From contig NZ_AUCA01000007.1 of the NCBI RefSeq assembly GCF_000429525.1, positions 32,498-96,497 of the forward strand: 64,000 nucleotides of DNA, given 5' to 3'. The translations under genes were made by a program, and so were the position numbers. The notes beneath the pieces were generated by a model. It was not told the origin of the DNA, did no database searches, and was given only the letters and a program-made list of their open reading frames with translations. Positions 45,985 through 55,652 of this stretch are shown here, piece after piece (the first letter of the stretch is position 1; each line of letters opens with the position of its first letter). Origin of the DNA: Alicyclobacillus contaminans DSM 17975 (lineage in GTDB: Bacteria; Bacillota; Bacilli; Alicyclobacillales; Alicyclobacillaceae).

Positions 45985-46740
45985 CTAATGCGAGAGCAAC
46001 TTAGTGATGAGCGCTGCGGACTCCCGCACGACCTCGATATACTCCGACATTTTGCTCTGCGTGAAACGCGTCACCGGGCCAGAGACCGACAGGGCAGCGA
46101 CAAAGCGATGTCGGCCGAAGATGGGTGCGGCCAGAGCGGCTGCACCGGAATCGCGCTCTTGAACACTGATAGCGTATCCATCCTTGCGGATATTCTCCAA
46201 TTGAGTCAACAGATCTTCCCGGGAAAAGTCTGCCGGGATGGATGGGTCCGCCAGGACCTGCTCCAACGTCTCCGCATCGGCGTAGGCGAGCAGGACCTTC
46301 CCGGACGCGCCGACGTACAGGGGATACGTCTTGCCGATGGTAGCGACGTTACGAACCGGTTCCATACTTTCCACTGCCTGGATACGAATGCGCTCCGTTC
46401 CGGAACGGATATACAGGCTGACCGTTTCCGAGGTTGCGTCGCGCAGTCGAGTCATGACGGGGAGGACCGCTGTCGTCAGTTCATCCGAATGATACACATT
46501 GTGAATCAGTTCCAGGATAGTCCATCCGAGCACATACTTGTCGGTTCCGGGCTGTTTGCGGACAAACCCTTTGCTCAACATGGAGGTCAGCAAGCGATGG
46601 ACCGTGCTTTTGTGCAGGCCGACTTCCCGTGCAATTTCACTCAAACTCAGGCCCGTTTCACTGCGGGAAAAGCAAAGCAGGATATCCAATGCGCGATCGA
46701 CCGCACGCACGCCCGTCTGCGGAGCGTCGGGGTTTATCAT
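45985..46740 (-). CDS. IclR-family transcriptional regulator
   Basis: A 251-residue IclR regulator. The N-terminal winged helix-turn-helix is clear: A-L-D-I-L-L-C-F, L-S-L-S-E-I-A-R-E-V-G-L-H-K-S-T-V-H-R-L-L. The C-terminal ligand-binding domain has L-Y-V-G-A-S-G-K-V-L-L-A and A-A-L-A-A-P-I-F-G. GAGGGCT precedes the ATG. It lies just upstream of the dehydrogenase-like gene, in the same direction, and is probably its local regulator. The effector is unknown. Confidence 0.9.
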   Translation of the reverse strand: MINPDAPQTGVRAVDRALDILLCFSRSETGLSLSEIAREVGLHKSTVHRLLTSMLSKGFVRKQPGTDKYVLGWTILELIHNVYHSDELTTAVLPVMTRLRDATSETVSLYIRSGTERIRIQAVESMEPVRNVATIGKTYPLYVGASGKVLLAYADAETLEQVLADPSIPADFSREDLLTQLENIRKDGYAISVQERDSGAAALAAPIFGRHRFVAALSVSGPVTRFTQSKMSEYIEVVRESAALITKLLSH

Positions 46741-46904
46741 ACAGAGCCCTCCTGAAGGTGTCCCGCCAAACGGAACGATGTTCCGAGCGGTAGTATATCA
46801 CAACCGACAAACCGACGTCACTATTTCCAGGTCTTCGGATTGTCACTTGCTGGGCAGTGCACATAGGCTATGGAGGAATGAGTGTGCGGAAGGAGGGGAG
46901 CGGG

Positions 46905-47894
46905 ATGCAGACGTGTTTGGATGCGGTTCAGGCATATTTTGATACCAGAAACCGCGCCTGGATCACTGGAGATGTGGAAGCGATGATGCAGGCGGCCGGT
47001 TTGTCGCAGCGGCGGCACGGTATCCAGGTGGAGCGGATGACAGCGAGTATCGAGCGGCTGCGGCGTTCCATGGCCCGCCGCGGCCGCCGCTTGCTGCGCG
47101 CCCACTCCAACGTGACGGTTCGCCATCTGGGGCAGGCGGCGGACGGAACCCGGACGGTGCGGGTTGACGAACACGTGATATGGGTGTATGCGGACGGGCG
47201 CGACTACGACGTGGAAGCACGACTCATCCGGCATAATCAGCAATGGGCGCAGCACGGGGGAGTTTGGGTGCTGGTGGGATGCAGGGAATCGAGTGAAGGT
47301 GCGCCGGTGGAGGATGTTGTGGAGGACGCCTCGAGCCGTCTCGCGTTCGAGGTGACTGTTCGGGAAGAGCGGCGGCCGAAGGAGAAAACGTGTGTCCAAT
47401 ATGACAGACTTCGGGCCATGCGCTACGCGGAGTTGTGGTGGAACGGATGGAATCCGCAGTTCCCTCGCCTGAGCGACGACTGCACGAACTTTATTTCGCA
47501 GTGTCTCTGGGCAGGTCGCATGCCGATGAAGCGAGCCCGCAACCGCGGACAGGGGTGGTGGTGCCGATTGGGGGCAGGTGCGCGGGATGAAGCTTGGAGT
47601 TACAGTTGGACCACTTCGCAGGCGCTCTTCGCCTATCTGACGAAGCACGTCGGTGCGCATCTGGTCGGCAATCCGCAGGAACTGAAAATTGGAGATCTGG
47701 TGTTTTACGATTGGACGGGCCAGGGAAAGTATCATCATACCACCATCGTGGTCGACTTCGACGGATCCGGGCATCCATTGGTCAGTGCGCACACGGACAG
47801 CAGCTACCGGCGCCACTATCAGTACTCGGACAGCCGCGCCTGGACGCCGCGGACCACGTATCGCTACGTGCGGATGCCGGACACTTTCTGCTGA
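46905..47894 (+). CDS. Putative amidase-domain (Amidase_6) protein
   Basis: A 329-residue protein with a C-terminal Amidase_6 domain, an NlpC/P60-like papain fold. The signature is Y-A-E-L-W-W-N-G-W-N-P, then D-D-C-T-N-F-I-S-Q-C-L-W-A-G with the likely nucleophile Cys, and H-H-T-T-I-V-V with the likely catalytic His. The N-terminal half is helical and basic. No signal peptide is visible. ATG 46905 follows AAGGAGGGG. Similar genes in Bacilli are often sporulation-linked, but that is not shown here. It is divergent from the IclR gene. Confidence 0.82.
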   Translation: MQTCLDAVQAYFDTRNRAWITGDVEAMMQAAGLSQRRHGIQVERMTASIERLRRSMARRGRRLLRAHSNVTVRHLGQAADGTRTVRVDEHVIWVYADGRDYDVEARLIRHNQQWAQHGGVWVLVGCRESSEGAPVEDVVEDASSRLAFEVTVREERRPKEKTCVQYDRLRAMRYAELWWNGWNPQFPRLSDDCTNFISQCLWAGRMPMKRARNRGQGWWCRLGAGARDEAWSYSWTTSQALFAYLTKHVGAHLVGNPQELKIGDLVFYDWTGQGKYHHTTIVVDFDGSGHPLVSAHTDSSYRRHYQYSDSRAWTPRTTYRYVRMPDTFC

Positions 47895-48017
47895 CGGGCC
47901 GGCAAGTCAGGCCGTGACAACTCCTGGAATTCATGGGCCGTCCCGCCGTGACGCCTGGGTCGGCGGGTCCGGCTTATGATACACTTTGGGTGAATAGAGA
48001 GAGAAGGGGCGAAAGTT

Positions 48018-48476
48018 GTGCATATTGTGCTGGTGGAGCCGGAAATTCCGGCCAACACAGGGAATATTGCGAGAACTTGTGCTGCGACCGGCAGCGTGCT
48101 GCATCTGGTTCGCCCACTGGGCTTTTCCACCGATGACAAGCAGTTGAAGCGAGCCGGGCTCGATTATTGGCATCTGCTGGACATCCGGTACCACGATTCG
48201 TTCGACGAATTGTTGGACAAGCATCCGCAGGGCCGGTTTTTTTATGTCGAGACCAGCGGAAAGCGCCGGTACACGGACGTGGTGTACCGCCCGGACGATT
48301 TCGTGGTGTTTGGCAAAGAAACCAAGGGATTGCCGCAAGACTTGCTGGCACGGTTTCCGGATCAAGTCGTCCGCATTCCCATCCGGCCGGACGCGAGATC
48401 GCTCAATCTGTCGAATGCGGTGGCGGTAGTGGTCTTCGAAGCCCTGCGGCAGGTGGGCTTCCCGGAATTATGTTGA
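48018..48476 (+). CDS. trmL: tRNA (cytidine/uridine-34-2'-O)-methyltransferase TrmL
   Basis: A 152-residue SPOUT methyltransferase that modifies the wobble base of tRNA-Leu. The N-terminus (H-I-V-L-V-E-P-E-I-P-A-N-T-G-N-I-A-R-T) and the C-terminal knot (S-L-N-L-S-N-A-V-A-V-V-V-F-E-A) are diagnostic, with F-G-K-E-T-K-G-L-P in the middle. Length matches the family (~155). The GTG start follows AGAAGGGG. It is followed 42 bp later by a HAD gene. Confidence 0.95.
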   Translation: MHIVLVEPEIPANTGNIARTCAATGSVLHLVRPLGFSTDDKQLKRAGLDYWHLLDIRYHDSFDELLDKHPQGRFFYVETSGKRRYTDVVYRPDDFVVFGKETKGLPQDLLARFPDQVVRIPIRPDARSLNLSNAVAVVVFEALRQVGFPELC

Positions 48477-48518
48477 GCTGCAAATCCGCATAACGCCGCG
48501 GGTATGGGAGGGAACCGC

Positions 48519-49244
48519 ATGACACTCCGCGCTTTGTTGTTCGATTTGGACGGCACCCTGCTGCCGTTGGATCTGGATGAATTTCTGAAAGGGTATTTTC
48601 GAGCCCTCGTCCCCAGTGTCGCGCACGTGGTGGATACGGCGACGATTGTCTCCCAGATCACAGAGGCCACCGAGGAGATGATCCGCAACGAGGATGCGAA
48701 CCACACCAATGAACAGGTGTTCCGAATGGCATTCTTTGGCAAGAGTGGACTCTCCGAAGAAACGGTCTGGCCGGCGTTTGAAGCGTTCTACGAGACGGCG
48801 TTTGCATCACTGCGGGCACTCACCCAACCCACGTCGATTGCCCGGGAAATTTGTCAAACCGCATATCGAAAAGGATATCGATTGGTGTTGGCAACCAATC
48901 CTATTTTTCCGCAGACCGCGGTGCGGCAGCGGATGGAATGGGCAGGCATTGGGGATATCCCGTTTCATTTGGTGACCACGATGGAGGACATGCATTTCTG
49001 TAAACCCAATCCGAAGTATTACATGGAGATTGCGGAGAGACTGGACGTTTCCCCTGAGGAATGCATGATGATTGGCAATGACGTGCAGGAGGATGGTGTG
49101 GCGGGGAAAATCGGCATGCAGACATTTTTGGTTCGGGATTGTCTGATTGATCGCGGCGTGGGCCACATGGAATTTACGCGAGAGGGTTCGTTGGCGGATG
49201 TGCTGCGATTTGTGGAATCTTTGCCAACGATGATTGCTGAGTAA
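48519..49244 (+). CDS. HAD-superfamily hydrolase
   Basis: A 241-residue haloacid-dehalogenase-type phosphatase. The nucleophile motif is F-D-L-D-G-T-L-L, motif II V-L-A-T-N-P, and motifs III/IV C-K-P-N-P-K-Y and I-G-N-D-V-Q-E-D. The helical cap domain lies between residues ~20 and 95. ATG 48519 follows GGGAGGG; an upstream in-frame ATG lacks one. The substrate cannot be deduced; such enzymes act on small phosphorylated metabolites. Confidence 0.88.
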   Translation: MTLRALLFDLDGTLLPLDLDEFLKGYFRALVPSVAHVVDTATIVSQITEATEEMIRNEDANHTNEQVFRMAFFGKSGLSEETVWPAFEAFYETAFASLRALTQPTSIAREICQTAYRKGYRLVLATNPIFPQTAVRQRMEWAGIGDIPFHLVTTMEDMHFCKPNPKYYMEIAERLDVSPEECMMIGNDVQEDGVAGKIGMQTFLVRDCLIDRGVGHMEFTREGSLADVLRFVESLPTMIAE

Positions 49245-49397
49245 CGTTCCCCGCATCCATTGGATGTGTGGCCACGCGTCCGTTGCGACACCGTTTTGCG
49301 GACGAGCTCGACTTTGCGGACACTCTGTGCGCTTACCCATTCATTGGGACGCCACAGTCCATAGGATGTGGTGTTTCAACGAAAGGGAGGGAGAAGG

Positions 49398-49544
49398 ATG
49401 TACGGAGTATTTGGAAGCTATACCGCATGGGCAGTGGTGTTCCTCATCATCTTTGTCCTGTTCTTCCTGATTGTCCCGGGATACGGCTACGGGGCAGGTT
49501 ATGGCGCCGGCGTGGCGGGCACCGGTACGGCTGTCGTTTACTGA
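49398..49544 (+). CDS. Small Gly/Tyr-rich membrane protein, YjcZ-like
   Basis: A 48-residue protein with a short N-terminus, a strong hydrophobic helix (V-V-F-L-I-I-F-V-L-F-F-L-I-V) and a Gly/Tyr tail (P-G-Y-G-Y-G-A-G-Y-G-A-G). It resembles the small YjcZ/SscA-type proteins linked to spores in Bacilli, although here the Gly/Tyr block follows rather than precedes the helix. GGGAGGGAGAAGG precedes the ATG. A strong shared terminator lies just downstream. Confidence 0.65.
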   Translation: MYGVFGSYTAWAVVFLIIFVLFFLIVPGYGYGAGYGAGVAGTGTAVVY

Positions 49545-49557
49545 CGAGCTTCAAGAT

Positions 49558-49598
49558 AAAGGGCTGCCCCGGTGCCAATGGCACGCGGGCAGCCCTTT
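49558..49598. terminator. Bidirectional terminator before the pdh operon end
   Basis: A perfect 12-bp stem (49558-49569 with 49587-49598) with A and T runs at either end and a small inner hairpin. It separates the convergent small Gly-rich gene and lpd. Confidence 0.9.
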
Positions 49599-49611
49599 GT
49601 ACGCAAAGAAC

Positions 49612-51021
49612 TTATTTCGACACAATGTGAATGGGCGAGCCAAGAGCGACTTCCGACGCTTCCATGACCATCTCTCCCAGCGTGGGGTGCGCGTGAATGG
49701 TCAGGGCGATGTCCTCCAGCGTAGCGCTCATCTCGATGGCGAGACCCAATTCCGCAATCAGGTTGGACGCCTCGGTGCCAATCACCTGTGCCCCGACCAG
49801 CACGCCGGTCGCTTTGTCGGCAATCAGGCGGACAAAGCCGGCATCGGCGCCCAGCGCCACCGCACGGCCGTTGGCCGCGTACGGGAAACGCCCAACCGCG
49901 ATGTCGCCGTACTGTTCCTTGGCTTCCTGTTCGGACAGGCCCACCGAGGCGATTTCCGGATCGGAGAATACCACCGACGGGATGCACCGATAATCCACGG
50001 CACTCGGATGGCCGGCAATCGCTTCGGCGGCCACCTTGCCTTCGTAGGACGCCTTATGCGCGAGCGCGGCACCGGGCACAATGTCGCCGATAGCATAGAT
50101 GTGCGGCACGCTTGTCCGACACTGGCTGTCCACTTCAATCAGGCCGCGGTCAGTCATCTTCACACCGATGCTCTCCAGGCCAAGGTCATCCGTGTTCGGG
50201 CGGCGACCCACGGTCACCAGGACGTACTCGGCCGTCACTTTCTTCTCTTCGTCGCCGACCTTGAAGGTGAGGGTGACATCCTTGTCCGTCTCTTCCACAG
50301 ATTGTGCGAGTGCGTTGGTGAACACGTCCACGTTGTACTTCTTCAGGTTACGTGCCACCAGACGGGTCAACTGTTCGTCGAAGAGCGGCAGGATGGACTT
50401 GGTGCCTTCGATAATCGTAACTTTCGATCCGAACTTGGCATACGTTTGCCCCAGCTCAATGCCAATGTATCCGCCGCCGACCACAACCAGGCTCTCCGGC
50501 ACGTGATCCAGCGCAAGCGCCTCTGTGGAGGAGATGACGCGTTGGCTGAACGGCAGCGCCTTGAGCTCAATCGGACGGCTGCCGGTGGCAATGATGCAAT
50601 CGTTGAAGCGGAACCGTTGGCCTTCGTATTCGGACGACACGCGGACCTCGTTGGTGCTGGTGAAAATCGCTTCGCCGGCCACCACGCGGATGTTGTTGCC
50701 CTTCATCAACGTCTTGACGCCGCCGGTCATCTTGTCAACGACCGTCTGCTTCCACGCTTGCACCTTCGCGAAGTCTAATTGCGCGGTCGTCTCCACGCCC
50801 GGGAACGGCGATTGTTTCGCCGCTTCGTAGTGGTGGGCTGCCGAGATCAGCGCTTTGGACGGAATGCAACCACGGTTGAGGCAGACACCGCCCAGTTCCG
50901 CCTTGTCGACAATCACCACGGACTTTCCGAGTTGGGCAGCCCGGATGGCCGCCACATAACCGCCGGGGCCGGCGCCAATAACCAGGACATCAATGTCTTC
51001 GGTGAATTCTCCTACGACCAT
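49612..51021 (-). CDS. pdhD: Dihydrolipoyl dehydrogenase (E3)
   Basis: A 469-residue flavoprotein that reoxidises dihydrolipoamide with NAD in the pyruvate dehydrogenase complex. It has the FAD site G-A-G-P-G-G-Y, the redox disulphide G-G-V-C-L-N-R-G-C-I-P-S, the NAD site G-G-G-Y-I-G, and near the end the catalytic H-A-H-P-T-L-G-E. It is the last gene of the pdhABCD operon and begins 3 bp after the E2 gene stop. Confidence 0.97.
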   Translation of the reverse strand: MVVGEFTEDIDVLVIGAGPGGYVAAIRAAQLGKSVVIVDKAELGGVCLNRGCIPSKALISAAHHYEAAKQSPFPGVETTAQLDFAKVQAWKQTVVDKMTGGVKTLMKGNNIRVVAGEAIFTSTNEVRVSSEYEGQRFRFNDCIIATGSRPIELKALPFSQRVISSTEALALDHVPESLVVVGGGYIGIELGQTYAKFGSKVTIIEGTKSILPLFDEQLTRLVARNLKKYNVDVFTNALAQSVEETDKDVTLTFKVGDEEKKVTAEYVLVTVGRRPNTDDLGLESIGVKMTDRGLIEVDSQCRTSVPHIYAIGDIVPGAALAHKASYEGKVAAEAIAGHPSAVDYRCIPSVVFSDPEIASVGLSEQEAKEQYGDIAVGRFPYAANGRAVALGADAGFVRLIADKATGVLVGAQVIGTEASNLIAELGLAIEMSATLEDIALTIHAHPTLGEMVMEASEVALGSPIHIVSK

Positions 51022-51024
51022 TCC

Positions 51025-52335
51025 TTACACCTCCATGATTAGCAGGCGCGGGTTTTCCAGCAACTGCTTCAGCCGGTTGATGAAGTTCTGCGCCAGTGCT
51101 CCGTCAATCACGCGATGGTCGAAGCTGAGCGACAACGCCATCATGTGTGCCGGAACGATTTCGCCGTCTTTGATAATTGGCTTTTCCGTAATTCGACCCA
51201 CACCCAAAATGGCAACTTCCGGATAATTGATGATGGGCGTGAAAAACATTCCGCCTGCAGAGCCGATGTTGGTGATGGAGATGGTGCTGCCTCGCATTTC
51301 ATTCGGCAGCAGCTTGTTGGTCCGGGCGCGTGTCGCCAAATCGTTGATTTCGGCGGCAATGGTCCACATGTTCTTTCTGTCTGCGTGGCGAACGACCGGT
51401 ACCACCAGGCCTCGTTCCGTATCGGTGGCGATGCCGATATGGAAATACCGTTTGTACACCAACTCCTGCCGCTCTTCATCGAGCGAACTGTTGAGCACGG
51501 GGAAGTCGCGCAGCGCGGCCACCATGGCTTTGACGATGAACGGCAGATACGTGATCTTCACACCCCGCTCAGCAGCCAACGGCTTCACTTCCGCACGCAG
51601 TTTGACGAGCTCGGTCACGTTTGCTTCGTCCATGACCGTGACGTGCGGCGCGGTGTACATAGACTTCGCCATCGCCTGTGCGATGATCTTGCGAATGCCG
51701 GACAGTGGCACGCGTTCTTCGACTTCTTCGCCGGTGACGGATGCGACGGTCGCCGGTGCAGCGGACAGCGTGGAATCCGTTGCGGCGGCATCCGTGCCTG
51801 CGGTCGATGCGGCTGCCCCACCGCTCAAATACGCTTCGACGTCTGCACGAGTGATTTTACCATTTGTCCCGGTTCCGTGCACTTTTGTGATGTCTACGCC
51901 GTTTTCACGAGCGAACTTCCGAACGCCAGGGGTTGCTAGCACTTCATGCGCGTGGGACACTGCGGCCGCGTTCGCGGCAGCCGGCGCGGGTGCCGCAGCA
52001 GCCGGTGCCGGTGCAGCCGGTGTGTTCGCGGGCTTGGCTTCCTCCGTCGGAGCGGTGGCCGCCGCAACCGCGTCACCACTCACGTTGCCTTCTCCTTCCA
52101 CCTCGAACGTGATGATGACGTCGCCGACTGTGGCCGTGCCGCCGGCTTCCAGGTGAATCTTGACGACCTTGCCGTCCACCGGGCTCGGGAGCTCGACCAT
52201 GGCCTTGTCGTTTTCAACTTCTGCGATGGCGTCGTCCTCTTTGACGGTGTCCCCAGGTTGAACGAGCCACTTTTCAATCCGGCCCTCATGCAGGCCTTCG
52301 CCGAGTTCTGGGAAACGGAATTCATACAATGCCAT
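51025..52335 (-). CDS. pdhC: Pyruvate dehydrogenase E2, dihydrolipoyl acetyltransferase
   Basis: A 436-residue E2 core subunit. It has one N-terminal lipoyl domain with the lipoylated Lys at about residue 44 (E-N-D-K-A-M-V-E), an Ala/Pro-rich flexible linker, a peripheral-subunit-binding domain (A-T-P-G-V-R-K-F-A-R-E), a second Ala/Ser linker and the catalytic domain ending in D-H-R-V-I-D-G. Order and length are normal for Bacilli. It is flanked by pdhB and pdhD in one transcription unit. Confidence 0.97.
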   Translation of the reverse strand: MALYEFRFPELGEGLHEGRIEKWLVQPGDTVKEDDAIAEVENDKAMVELPSPVDGKVVKIHLEAGGTATVGDVIITFEVEGEGNVSGDAVAAATAPTEEAKPANTPAAPAPAAAAPAPAAANAAAVSHAHEVLATPGVRKFARENGVDITKVHGTGTNGKITRADVEAYLSGGAAASTAGTDAAATDSTLSAAPATVASVTGEEVEERVPLSGIRKIIAQAMAKSMYTAPHVTVMDEANVTELVKLRAEVKPLAAERGVKITYLPFIVKAMVAALRDFPVLNSSLDEERQELVYKRYFHIGIATDTERGLVVPVVRHADRKNMWTIAAEINDLATRARTNKLLPNEMRGSTISITNIGSAGGMFFTPIINYPEVAILGVGRITEKPIIKDGEIVPAHMMALSLSFDHRVIDGALAQNFINRLKQLLENPRLLIMEV

Positions 52336-52354
52336 GCTGTGTCACCTCCAGAAA

Positions 52355-53335
52355 TTACAGACTGAGCGCTTTGTCGAGGCCGGCCAGCACGCGCTGCGGC
52401 GTCGGGATCCACTCGTCCTCAATCATGGCAAACGGATAGACCGTATCCGGCGGCGTGATGCGCAGCACCGGACCTTCCAGGTGATAGATGGCGTGCTCAT
52501 TGATCTGGGCAATCACTTCCGCCGCCACCCCCGCGGAGCGCTGCGCTTCCTGAACCACCACCGCGCGGTGCGTCTTCTTGATGGACGCGACGATGGTGTC
52601 AATGTCAATCGGGTTGATGCTGCGCAGGTCAATGACCTCGGCTTTGACGCCTTTCGTCTTCTCGAGTTCGTCCGCGGCTTTGAGTGCCGTGTGGACCATG
52701 GCGCCGTACGCGATGACGGTCAAATCGCTGCCTTCGCGGACCACGTTCGCCTTGTCCAGGGGCACGGTGTACGCTTCGTCCGGCACCTCCATCCGCATGG
52801 AGCGGTACAGTTTCATGTGCTCCAGGAAAATCACCGGATCGTTGTCACGGATGGCGGAAATCAACAGGCCCTTCGCGTCGTACGGGTTGGATGGAATGAC
52901 CACGCGGCATCCCGGGGTTTGCAGAAACAGGCCTTCCAGACTGTCGGCGTGCATTTCCGGCGTCTTCACACCGCCGCCGAATGGCGAACGAATCACCAAC
53001 GGACAGGAGAACCGACCGTTCGTACGGTAACGCATACGCGTTGCCTGACCGGCGATTTCGTCCATGGCTTCAAACACGAACCCGAAGAACTGGATTTCTG
53101 CAACCGGGCGCATCCCCTGCATGGCGAGGCCAACAGCGAGCCCGGCGATGCCGGATTCAGCCAATGGCGTGTCAAAGACGCGATCCTTGCCGTACTTTTT
53201 CTGCAAGCCGTCGGTCGCGCGGAACACACCGCCGTTTTGCCCGACGTCTTCCCCAAATACGAGAATGTTGTTATCGCGGGCCAACTCCAGATCGAGCGCA
53301 TTGGTGATGGCCTGAATCATCGTCATCTGTGCCAT
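52355..53335 (-). CDS. pdhB: Pyruvate dehydrogenase E1 beta subunit
   Basis: A 326-residue transketolase-like beta subunit of the thiamine-diphosphate-dependent E1 component, which decarboxylates pyruvate and acetylates the lipoyl arm of E2. Visible are [22 protein letters not shown] and the late H-R-A-V-V-V-Q-E-A. Length is normal (~325). It follows pdhA by 3 bp and is separated from pdhC by 19 bp that hold a GGAGGTG site. Confidence 0.97.
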   Translation of the reverse strand: MAQMTMIQAITNALDLELARDNNILVFGEDVGQNGGVFRATDGLQKKYGKDRVFDTPLAESGIAGLAVGLAMQGMRPVAEIQFFGFVFEAMDEIAGQATRMRYRTNGRFSCPLVIRSPFGGGVKTPEMHADSLEGLFLQTPGCRVVIPSNPYDAKGLLISAIRDNDPVIFLEHMKLYRSMRMEVPDEAYTVPLDKANVVREGSDLTVIAYGAMVHTALKAADELEKTKGVKAEVIDLRSINPIDIDTIVASIKKTHRAVVVQEAQRSAGVAAEVIAQINEHAIYHLEGPVLRITPPDTVYPFAMIEDEWIPTPQRVLAGLDKALSL

Positions 53336-53338
53336 GAT

Positions 53339-54481
<1,143 letters not shown>

Positions 54482-54533
54482 CTACCCGATAGTATAATAC
54501 ACTTTTTCGAGGAATGCTGTATCCATAGAAAAA

Positions 54534-54570
54534 TTCTTGAGTCTATCTGTTATATAATGAAACTCAAGAA
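54534..54570. repeat. Inverted repeat TTCTTGAGT / ACTCAAGAA in the pdhA-esterase gap
   Basis: Perfect 9-bp arms (54534-54542 and 54562-54570), 19 bp apart, enclosing a TATAAT (54553-54558) on the plus strand. It may be an operator or a weak hairpin in the divergent promoter region. Confidence 0.5.
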
Positions 54571-54656
54571 CCATGAAACAGCTGAATACAGATTGCCCCG
54601 GGACGCCGCGTGCCAAGCGCTCGCGCCGTCTGGTGCAGCGGAAAGGAAGCGAACGC

Positions 54657-55406
54657 ATGCCGGAATTGGATCAATCAAAACGGCGCATCGAAACGCACAC
54701 GATATACAGTGCCCATTTGTCCGAGGAAAGAACCATCAAAGTGTTTCTGCCGCCGGGGTATCGGGAAGATGAAAACTACCCGGTCATGTACTGTCATGAT
54801 GGATTGGAGTTTTTTACCCACGGACGAATTGCGACGATTGCCAGTCAAAGGATGGCGGATGGGCTGTTGGATCCGCTGGTGATTGTGGGCATCGCGGTGC
54901 ACAAGCAGACGCGCACCGACGACTATTCGCCGGATGGCGCGCGCCACGCGGCGTACAGTCGGTTCGTCCTTCAGGAATGCGTTCCCTTCGTTGAACAGCA
55001 GTATGCGGTGGGGCGGACCAGTGACCGGCGATTCATGGCGGGCATTTCGCTCGGAGCTGCTGCGTCGCTGTCCATTCACCTGCAGGCTCGCCAGGAGTTC
55101 CGGCAACTGCTGCTGTTTTCCGGCGCCTTTTACGAAAATGTTCGTTCCTTGGTTCGGGACGAATCGGACCTGTCCAACCTCTCGGCCTACATGGTGGTAG
55201 GGCAGGAGGAGACCGCCGTTGACATCCCGAGTGGTCCCTACGACTTTTACCGGGCGAATCAGGCCATGCGGTCCCTGCTGTTGGAGCGAGGGGCCCGCAT
55301 TGATTACCATGAGGCGCCAGGAACGCACATTTGGGGATTCTGGCAGAAGCAGATGCCGGATGCGCTCCTGTGGCTGCAACGACAGTTGACGGCCCTCGGG
55401 AGCTGA
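54657..55406 (+). CDS. Esterase-family (esterase D-like) alpha/beta hydrolase
   Basis: A 249-residue alpha/beta hydrolase of the putative-esterase family (PF00756-like). The nucleophile elbow is G-I-S-L-G-A-A, and H-I-W-G-F-W near the end holds the likely catalytic His; early motifs are V-F-L-P-P-G-Y and Y-C-H-D-G. No signal peptide is present, so it is cytoplasmic. ATG 54657 follows AAAGGAAG; a longer frame from 54573 has no ribosome-binding site. It is divergent from the pdh operon. The substrate is unknown. Confidence 0.82.
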   Translation: MPELDQSKRRIETHTIYSAHLSEERTIKVFLPPGYREDENYPVMYCHDGLEFFTHGRIATIASQRMADGLLDPLVIVGIAVHKQTRTDDYSPDGARHAAYSRFVLQECVPFVEQQYAVGRTSDRRFMAGISLGAAASLSIHLQARQEFRQLLLFSGAFYENVRSLVRDESDLSNLSAYMVVGQEETAVDIPSGPYDFYRANQAMRSLLLERGARIDYHEAPGTHIWGFWQKQMPDALLWLQRQLTALGS

Positions 55407-55451
55407 CGCGCAGGGACATCCTGCAATGCCAGTGCATACGCTGAGAGTAAT

Positions 55452-55469
55452 CGGTGGGGCATCCCACCG
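55452..55469 (+). terminator. Hairpin after the esterase gene
   Basis: A perfect 7-bp stem (55452-55458 with 55463-55469) with a 4-base loop but no T-run. It is the only clear element in the esterase-prkA gap besides the prkA ribosome-binding site. Confidence 0.4.
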
Positions 55470-55652
55470 TGTCGGATAAATTATTCGAATCCTCAGACGA
55501 GGCGGTGAGGAAAAGCGGTATGTGGCCAAGAACTTCGGGAATATCATGTAATTAATCGCTGCCCATCCATAAGTGACCGGAACAATGGCCATCGCTCCAA
55601 TGGCTGCCTTGAATGAACGAGGGCATGGGCCCGATGGAAGGGGGATGTTGTC

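Noticed and set aside
55407..55652. Minus-strand frame in the esterase-prkA gap containing a hydrophobic stretch (V-T-Y-G-W-A-A-I-N-Y-M-I-F-P)
   Set aside because: No start with a ribosome-binding site and no recognised family; it is continuous with antisense of prkA. Possibly a remnant, but not supportable.
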